From the NCBI GenBank assembly GCA_036971475.1, contig JBAIZL010000002.1, positions 233,882,143-233,946,142 of the forward strand: a stretch of 64,000 nucleotides of DNA. Reading direction: 5' to 3'. The notes below the pieces were generated by a model. It saw only the letters and a program-made list of their open reading frames with translations. It was not told where the DNA came from and ran no database searches. The position numbers were made by a program, and so were the translations under genes. The DNA comes from Prosapia bicincta (Eukaryota; Arthropoda; Insecta; Hemiptera; Cercopidae). This document shows, piece by piece, positions 58,579 through 64,000 of the stretch (positions are counted from its first letter, which is position 1; the number at the start of each line of letters is the position of its first letter).

Positions 58579-58719
58579 TACCGGGGGCCTTGAATCCTTC
58601 TAGGATTCAAAGAGAACTAACACAAATATAATATCTTTAGAGTTTATAAAAATAAAAAGTTCATAAAGGAAAATAAAAATATCTCTTTTTACAAAAATTG
58701 AGCGCACTATGGCGCAAGT

Positions 58720-60882
58720 TCAGTATGAGCGTAGAGGTAGAGGGAAAACCTTGTGAGCAGGTCTTGTCAAGGTTCCCTGCTTTGTCTTCAAATGAACCAC
58801 TCTTACTACACCATCCTTTCCTGGAGAAACACTACTTATCCTAGCCAGAGGCCATGCGAGAGGTGGTGCAGGTTGATGCACTAACACGAGGTCGCCGACG
58901 CGCAGGTTGACAGTTGGCACGTTCCACTTCCCCCGTTGCTGAAGAGTATGGATATATTCCAGATGCCATCCCTTCCAAATACGCTGAAAGGCCTTGACTA
59001 GCTGCCAGTACTTGAGTCGGTTGGCAGGAACGTTGAAAAGATCCTCTTCTGGAACTGAAACCAATGAAGATCCTATTAAGAAGTGACCCGGCGTGAGTGC
59101 ATTGAGGTCTGAGGCGTCGTTTGACAGAGGTGTGAGAGGTCTCGAATTCAAAATAGCCTCTACTTGAGTTGTGAGAGTGGAAAATTCACATAGAGTTAAA
59201 ATATGTTCACCGATGACACGTCGGAGGTGATGTTTTGCACTCTTTATTGCTGCTTCCCAAAGACCACCTTGATGAGGAACTGCAGGCGGTTTGAAATGAA
59301 AGTTGATATTGTGTTGTGATGAGAATTGAGCAAGAGGGGTTCGGCCTGAAGAGATGATGAGATTTTGTAAAGCATTATTCGCTCCAACGAAATTCGTTCC
59401 ACAGTCAGAATAAATATTTGTGCAAAGACCGCGTCTAGACACAAATCGGGTGAGAGCGGCAATAAACCCATCTGTCGACAGGTCCGATACTACTTCAATG
59501 TGTACAGCCTTTGTCACAAGGCAAACAAAGATACAAATATATGCTTTTGTCAAGCGAATCGAGCGCAAATTGTGCATCTTGATGTTAAAAGGACCTCCGT
59601 AGTCAATTACGGTGTTGAGAAACGGACGAGAAGGAGTTAATCTTTCTTTTGGTAAATCACCCATGAGCGGAGATTTATTGTGAGGCTTGTGTCGAAAACA
59701 TACAACACATTGAAAAATGCGAGAGCGTATTACACTTCGGGCCGAGAGTATCCACACATCCTGTGCAAGAAGTGATTGAGTCAACTGAGCGCCCGAGTGT
59801 AAGTATTTTCGATGATAAAAATCAATAAGAAGGTTGACGACATGATGTCGTTTGGGCAAAATCACAGGATGTTGCACATCCGTAGGAAGTTTTAAAGAGT
59901 TGAGACGTCCTCCCACTCGTAGGATATCATCCTTGTCGAGAAAAGGAGAGAGTCGGCGGAGTTGTGACGAGGCAGGTGTAGTTGGATCCTTCTTCATGGC
60001 AACGATGTAGTCTCTGAACGCTGATTCTTGAACCATCTTGAAAATTGCCAGTCTTGACGCCCTCATTTCTAGAGTGTTGAGAGGACCATCGAGCTTTCTT
60101 GAATGACTAGCGTTATGAGTAAATCGCAAAATATAAGCCATCACACGCTGGAGTCGGCTAAAGTGAGAAAACTGAGTGAGGAGCTCCCATTCATGAGGAG
60201 CAGTTGATATGAGAGATATAGGTGAAATGGGTTTCTCTTCTCCTGTGTCAGTAAGTTTTGCAGGCATAAAATGAGATACAGGCCAGTTATCATTAGATTT
60301 TTGTAGCCAAAAGGGGCCGTACCACCATAATGAGTGCTGTGGTAAATCTTTAGGAAGTAACCCACGCGACGCGCAATCAGCAGGATTATCTTCACTCGCT
60401 ACGTGTCTCCAGTAATAAGAAGGCACTAATTCTTGTATCTGGGCTACCCGGTTGGCGACAAACGTCTTCAATCGATGAAGAGGTGTTTGTAACCATGTCA
60501 GTGATACTGTCGAATCACACCATAGAAATACAGAAGAAAATTCCACCCTTTTTTCAAAAAGAGAGATAACATATTCCACTAGTTGGGCGAGTAAATGAGC
60601 TGCACTTAGCTCTAATCGAGGTACCGTGAGCCTTTTCAGAGGGGCTACCCGAGTCTTCGATATTACTTGCCGAATTAACACAGAGTCGTCGCTAAGTTGG
60701 CATCTCAAATAAACGACGGCGGCATAACCGTTCTCAGAAGCATCTGAGAAACCGTGTAACTCAAAGTTTCTCGAGTGTGTTATTCGTAATGCACGAGGAA
60801 TTACAATTTCTCGTAGAGTATTATCCAGAGTAGTTGCATAAAACGCTTGGCCCACATAACAATGGGTGAGAGAAAGCCACAA
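58720..60882 (-). CDS. BEL/Pao pol, RNase H-integrase part (second reading frame)
   Basis: This 720-codon open frame begins inside the end of the gag-pol frame, with 82 bases of overlap, and its first Met is only where the frame happens to open. RNase H: GFSDAS near residue 47, RLELSAAHLL near 90, WCDSTVSL near 122 and EDNPADCASRG near 170, so the acidic catalytic set is present. Integrase: zinc part with YHRKYLHSG and CVVC near 350-395; catalytic core with VIDYGGPF (Asp), IYSDCGTNF (Asp) and GGLWEAAIKSAKHHLRR (Glu). C-terminal DUF5641-like region: LKYWQLVKAFQRIWKGWH and VGDLVLVHQ, ending PAHKVFPLPL. It copies and inserts the element. Every visible catalytic residue is kept, but without a start of its own it depends on the upstream frame, which is broken. 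Confidence 0.93.
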   Translation of the reverse strand: MWLSLTHCYVGQAFYATTLDNTLREIVIPRALRITHSRNFELHGFSDASENGYAAVVYLRCQLSDDSVLIRQVISKTRVAPLKRLTVPRLELSAAHLLAQLVEYVISLFEKRVEFSSVFLWCDSTVSLTWLQTPLHRLKTFVANRVAQIQELVPSYYWRHVASEDNPADCASRGLLPKDLPQHSLWWYGPFWLQKSNDNWPVSHFMPAKLTDTGEEKPISPISLISTAPHEWELLTQFSHFSRLQRVMAYILRFTHNASHSRKLDGPLNTLEMRASRLAIFKMVQESAFRDYIVAMKKDPTTPASSQLRRLSPFLDKDDILRVGGRLNSLKLPTDVQHPVILPKRHHVVNLLIDFYHRKYLHSGAQLTQSLLAQDVWILSARSVIRSRIFQCVVCFRHKPHNKSPLMGDLPKERLTPSRPFLNTVIDYGGPFNIKMHNLRSIRLTKAYICIFVCLVTKAVHIEVVSDLSTDGFIAALTRFVSRRGLCTNIYSDCGTNFVGANNALQNLIISSGRTPLAQFSSQHNINFHFKPPAVPHQGGLWEAAIKSAKHHLRRVIGEHILTLCEFSTLTTQVEAILNSRPLTPLSNDASDLNALTPGHFLIGSSLVSVPEEDLFNVPANRLKYWQLVKAFQRIWKGWHLEYIHTLQQRGKWNVPTVNLRVGDLVLVHQPAPPLAWPLARISSVSPGKDGVVRVVHLKTKQGTLTRPAHKVFPLPLRSY

Positions 60883-63800
60883 GGGTCGTAAATCTGGGCA
60901 ATGATACCGAGAATATGACGTTTAGTCCTGGAATTGTGAGGAGAATTCAAATTATAGGTAAACGTATCGATAGAGGGTGACCAGTGAAGACCTAATATAG
61001 TGAAATGTGGTGGTTTACTGCCTTGAAGGAATACAGGGGTCTCTAAATGAGCATCAGGAAGATCTTGCAGCAGTTGACTGGAGTTAGATGTCCATTTGCG
61101 TAGTTCAAAGCCTCCGCGAGCCAGGAGCGAGATGAGTTGCTTACGGAGGCTCAAAGCCTTTTCTTCAGAGTCAGCTCCAGAGATGATGTCACCTACGAAC
61201 GTCTGCGTGCGTAGAATATTTGCAGCTTCAGGATAGGAGTCACCTTCGTCTGCAGCGAGCTGATGTAAGGTTCTAATGGCAAGATACGGTGAACAATTCA
61301 CTCCGTAAGTCACTGTCGTGAGCTTGTAGATTAAAGAGGGCTGATCTGGACTTTCACGCCATAAGATCATCTGATAGCACTGGTCATCAGGGTGCATTTT
61401 TACCTGTCTATACATTTGACGAATGTCACAAGAAAAAACAACGTTATGAATCCGAAAATTTAGTAATAAATCACAAATATTCGTTTGCTTGTTTTTGCCT
61501 GTTAATAAAATATTATTAAGAGAAATACCATTAGAGGTTTCAGAACTAGCATCAAATACAGTACGTAAACGAGTTGTGCTGCTAGACTCCTTTAAAACAC
61601 CATGGTGAGGAAGGAAGTAATGAGGTACAGTTAGATCAGTATTATGAGCGTATATCATGTGACCAGAGGCTAAGTAGTCAGCCATAAAATCAGTATATAG
61701 GGATTTAAATTGAGGTTGAGCACTAAATTTCTTCTCTAGAGAGTGCAGTCTTTTTTCTGCATTTAAACGAGATTGACCCAGAGGAGGATGTTCAGTCTTG
61801 AATGGTAGTCGGACGCAATATCGGCCAGATTGGTCCCGAGTATGAGTGGCGAGAAAGTGATCTTCACATAATGTATCTTCTTGAGAAAGCTTAAACACAG
61901 CAGGGGGTTCTTCCTGTTGCCAAAACCTTTGTAGTGAGTCGTGAAGGTCAATGTCGTTGACAACTAGAAGTGTAGTTGATAATTGAGAGCTGGAGTTACT
62001 ATGAAGTTCACTGCCAGATAGACATGGTGCGTTACCCATTACTAAAAAGCCAAAGTGTGTGCCTATTAGCCTGGGTAAACCAGGTCCGAGGTTATAAGAT
62101 TCTTGAGTAAGTATGAGTGGAAATAAAGCACCACCAAGAAGAACGTCTATGCCTCCTGGCAAGTGAAACGTAGGGTCTGCCAAAACATATGGACGAACTT
62201 TGGAAAGAACTTCAGAGTCTACTTGTGTGCTTGGTAGGTTAACACAAATTTTTTCCAATAATAAAAATCTTTCATTAATTGAAATAACCTTGCCCCCAAG
62301 AGTTACAACAGCAACTGAGGTGAGACCTTTTGAGCGTAAGGGTATCTGAGACAATCCTACCACACTATGAGTGGTCTTAGTACGAGGAGCACACAATAAT
62401 TGAGCAGCACGCTCGGTGAGAAAACAAGATTGACTGCCAGAGTCAACAAGAGCACGAAATACATGAGTAATACCGTTAGACGAGGTAAGCTTAACAAGTA
62501 GAGTGCCTAAGAGAACAGTATTAGAGATTTGAGACGTATTCTGCTTTTCTTGACAGGTCATAGTGATTGGATAAGGGGTTATTTCCTGTTGAAGTGTCGG
62601 AGAGTCTTGACGCGAAGTTTGAGGTGTGGTCCGTTGCATCGTAGAGTGATTCTCAAAATATAATAATGTATGATGATTTTTGTGGCATTTGTAGCAACTA
62701 AACTTTGACCTACAGTCCTTAGGATGGTGAGTACCTAAGCATGAGGTACAACGCCCCTTTTCCTTTACAATTTTGAGACGGGATTTGGCGTCCTGACTCT
62801 TGAAGTCCGGACACGAATATACCTTATGGTCAATTTTATTGCATATAAAGCATGGATGAGGTTTAACTTTAATGGAGGAGCTTTCTCCATAATTGTAGGA
62901 CATTAATGATACTTTTTGTTTAAAGTATTTATTTTGGGAATCAGAGGGGGTGCGTGATCCAGACGAGGAGGGTTTCGAGGTGAAAGGAGAATGAAGATTG
63001 GCATCTTCAACTTCATTACATTCTTTATTTAAAAACTTAATAATTTCCGCTGCATCAGGTATTGTAGTGGAGTCAACTCTCTCTTGAGTAACACTTGATG
63101 AACGGAAGTTTTCAAAACGGTTCCTAAGTTCACTATCCATTTTTCGTAAAAGCATAGCAGATAACAAAGGATTTTTACTAGTGATATCGATGTCAAGACC
63201 TTTAAGAGCTTGTATATTTTCTGAGTATAAATTTACAAAATTTCTCTGTTTAGGCGTGTTGTTTACAGAGGGCAAATCTAAAATTTGATTGAGGTGTAAC
63301 GTAACTAACCGCCTCGGCGAGTGATATCTTTCTTTTAATAAGTCATAGGCCACTTTATAATTAGCGTCAGAAATAGGGAGAGATTTAATTAAATTTAGCG
63401 GTTCTCCTGAGATAACGCTCAATAAATATTGAAGTTTTGAAACTGCTGGTAACGATGCATTTCCATGAATGCTAGCGTTAAATATATTAATGAATGACAT
63501 CCATTCGAGAAATTCACCATCGAAATGCTTGAGTTCAAGCTTAGGCAGTCGTATATGTAACTGAGGAGTAACTATTTCACATTTAGGCCTTGTTGATGAC
63601 ATCTTACTTTCTATCGAATATACGGTAGAATTAATATAATCGACTAACTCGTTGATGCTGTTAAGAGGAGCGTAGTTGGGTTGAAAATTCGGGTTAGCCT
63701 GTATTTCTAGTTCATGATAAATGTCTAAAATATCAGAAAATTCTTCACGAAGCCTATTTATAGATTTAGCGCGCACCAACAATTTTTGCAGAATTGACTT

Positions 63801-63893
63801 ATCAGATGTTTTTTTTGTTAGATCAAAAATCTCTTGAATTTGACTAAATATATTGTCTTTCTTTGATTTAATAACTGCCAAAAATTTTGCCAT
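60801..63893 (-). CDS. BEL/Pao gag-protease-reverse transcriptase (first reading frame)
   Basis: 1,030 codons from the ATG at 63,893. Residues 1-300: gag with a coiled-coil-prone start and a DUF1759-like core (LPKLELKHFDGEFLEW). Residues 345-405: Cys/His knuckles (CFICNKIDHKVYSC, CTSCLGTHHPKDC, CYKCHKNHH). Around 482-500: aspartic protease with ALVDSGSQSCFL. About 775-940: reverse transcriptase with LRTVFDASS, SCDIRQMYRQV (first catalytic Asp) and TYGVNCSPYLA. The expected YVDD box reads FVGDIISG, so one catalytic Asp is Gly. The frame ends after DPCGFLSPIVMWAKRFMQLLW with an out-of-family tail, showing an indel; the WDxPLP-like segment usual here is missing. It encodes particle protein and polymerase. 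This copy is judged inactive. Confidence 0.95.
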   Translation of the reverse strand: MAKFLAVIKSKKDNIFSQIQEIFDLTKKTSDKSILQKLLVRAKSINRLREEFSDILDIYHELEIQANPNFQPNYAPLNSINELVDYINSTVYSIESKMSSTRPKCEIVTPQLHIRLPKLELKHFDGEFLEWMSFINIFNASIHGNASLPAVSKLQYLLSVISGEPLNLIKSLPISDANYKVAYDLLKERYHSPRRLVTLHLNQILDLPSVNNTPKQRNFVNLYSENIQALKGLDIDITSKNPLLSAMLLRKMDSELRNRFENFRSSSVTQERVDSTTIPDAAEIIKFLNKECNEVEDANLHSPFTSKPSSSGSRTPSDSQNKYFKQKVSLMSYNYGESSSIKVKPHPCFICNKIDHKVYSCPDFKSQDAKSRLKIVKEKGRCTSCLGTHHPKDCRSKFSCYKCHKNHHTLLYFENHSTMQRTTPQTSRQDSPTLQQEITPYPITMTCQEKQNTSQISNTVLLGTLLVKLTSSNGITHVFRALVDSGSQSCFLTERAAQLLCAPRTKTTHSVVGLSQIPLRSKGLTSVAVVTLGGKVISINERFLLLEKICVNLPSTQVDSEVLSKVRPYVLADPTFHLPGGIDVLLGGALFPLILTQESYNLGPGLPRLIGTHFGFLVMGNAPCLSGSELHSNSSSQLSTTLLVVNDIDLHDSLQRFWQQEEPPAVFKLSQEDTLCEDHFLATHTRDQSGRYCVRLPFKTEHPPLGQSRLNAEKRLHSLEKKFSAQPQFKSLYTDFMADYLASGHMIYAHNTDLTVPHYFLPHHGVLKESSSTTRLRTVFDASSETSNGISLNNILLTGKNKQTNICDLLLNFRIHNVVFSCDIRQMYRQVKMHPDDQCYQMILWRESPDQPSLIYKLTTVTYGVNCSPYLAIRTLHQLAADEGDSYPEAANILRTQTFVGDIISGADSEEKALSLRKQLISLLARGGFELRKWTSNSSQLLQDLPDAHLETPVFLQGSKPPHFTILGLHWSPSIDTFTYNLNSPHNSRTKRHILGIIAQIYDPCGFLSPIVMWAKRFMQLLWIILYEKL

Positions 63894-64000
63894 GATTAAA
63901 TGATGGTTTTATAGGAGAAGATGAGATAACTGCTTTAATTTTTAAATTACAAAATGTTTTAAAGAGATTAGGCCTATGAGCGTATATGTTTAACGGAGAA
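63894..64000 (-). other. Leader of the BEL/Pao element, truncated by the window edge
   Basis: 107 bases upstream of the gag ATG. No LTR end or primer binding site can be identified. Confidence 0.6.

Larger units (their letters stand above)
58184..64000 (-). mobile_element. BEL/Pao LTR retrotransposon, 5' end beyond the window
   Basis: Element order on the minus strand: gag with zinc knuckles, aspartic protease, reverse transcriptase, RNase H, integrase, C-terminal domain, then the 3' LTR. This gag-pro-RT-RH-IN order and the DUF1759/DUF1758-like gag-protease identify the BEL/Pao superfamily. The gag start is at 63,893; upstream leader runs out of the window, so the 5' LTR and primer binding site are not visible. 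The coding region is split by a frame break near 60.8 kb. Confidence 0.95.

Overview
The window looks like AT-rich, repeat-dense nuclear DNA from an arthropod, most likely an insect. The evidence is long (TA)n, (CA)n and (GA)n tracts, a short interstitial run of the insect-type telomere pentamer CCTAA (near 41,617-41,635), and relics of BEL/Pao, gypsy/errantivirus, Jockey-type LINE, piggyBac and Penelope-like elements. There are no bacterial features, CRISPR arrays, rRNA or recognisable tRNA genes. Most short open frames are chance products of AT-rich or microsatellite DNA.

Layout. 1-2,780: decayed gypsy/errantivirus 3' half (integrase, env-like region, probable 3' LTR). 2,790-38,000: almost gene-free AT-rich DNA holding microsatellites, four tandem or dispersed repeat systems, and two long collinear blocks of diverged duplicated sequence (about 21.8-28.9 kb against 32.75-37.9 kb), with further pieces at 3.8, 5.7-7.2, 10.6-11.5 and 13.7-14.4 kb. 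37,938-39,745: two non-LTR retrotransposon fragments on the minus strand. 41,160-42,760: GC/CpG-rich repeat island. 43,546-45,734: the one region that looks like a host-type spliced gene, on the minus strand, ending in a RING finger and a poly(A) signal, with a tandem-repeat intron. 47,600-47,993: solo BEL LTR. 48,890-50,208: piggyBac pseudogene. 50,700-51,330: MITE-like palindrome and TA arrays. 53.2-58.2 kb: featureless AT-rich DNA. 58,184-64,000: a BEL/Pao retrotransposon on the minus strand whose 5' LTR lies beyond the window.

Most notable signals. (1) Four copies of a small hammerhead-ribozyme-like motif (about 2.99, 18.67, 20.14 and 20.21 kb), next to TA arrays, in a repeat that resembles Penelope-like element ends. 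(2) An unrecognised multi-exon RING gene. The phase mismatch between two of its exons would be corrected by one 7-nt microexon, and candidate 7-nt microexons with AG/GT borders sit in the intron's tandem repeats. (3) A CpG-rich island built from about 29-bp periodic arrays flanked by direct repeats. The BEL element is the best-preserved coding sequence but carries an internal frame break and a Gly in place of a catalytic RT Asp.
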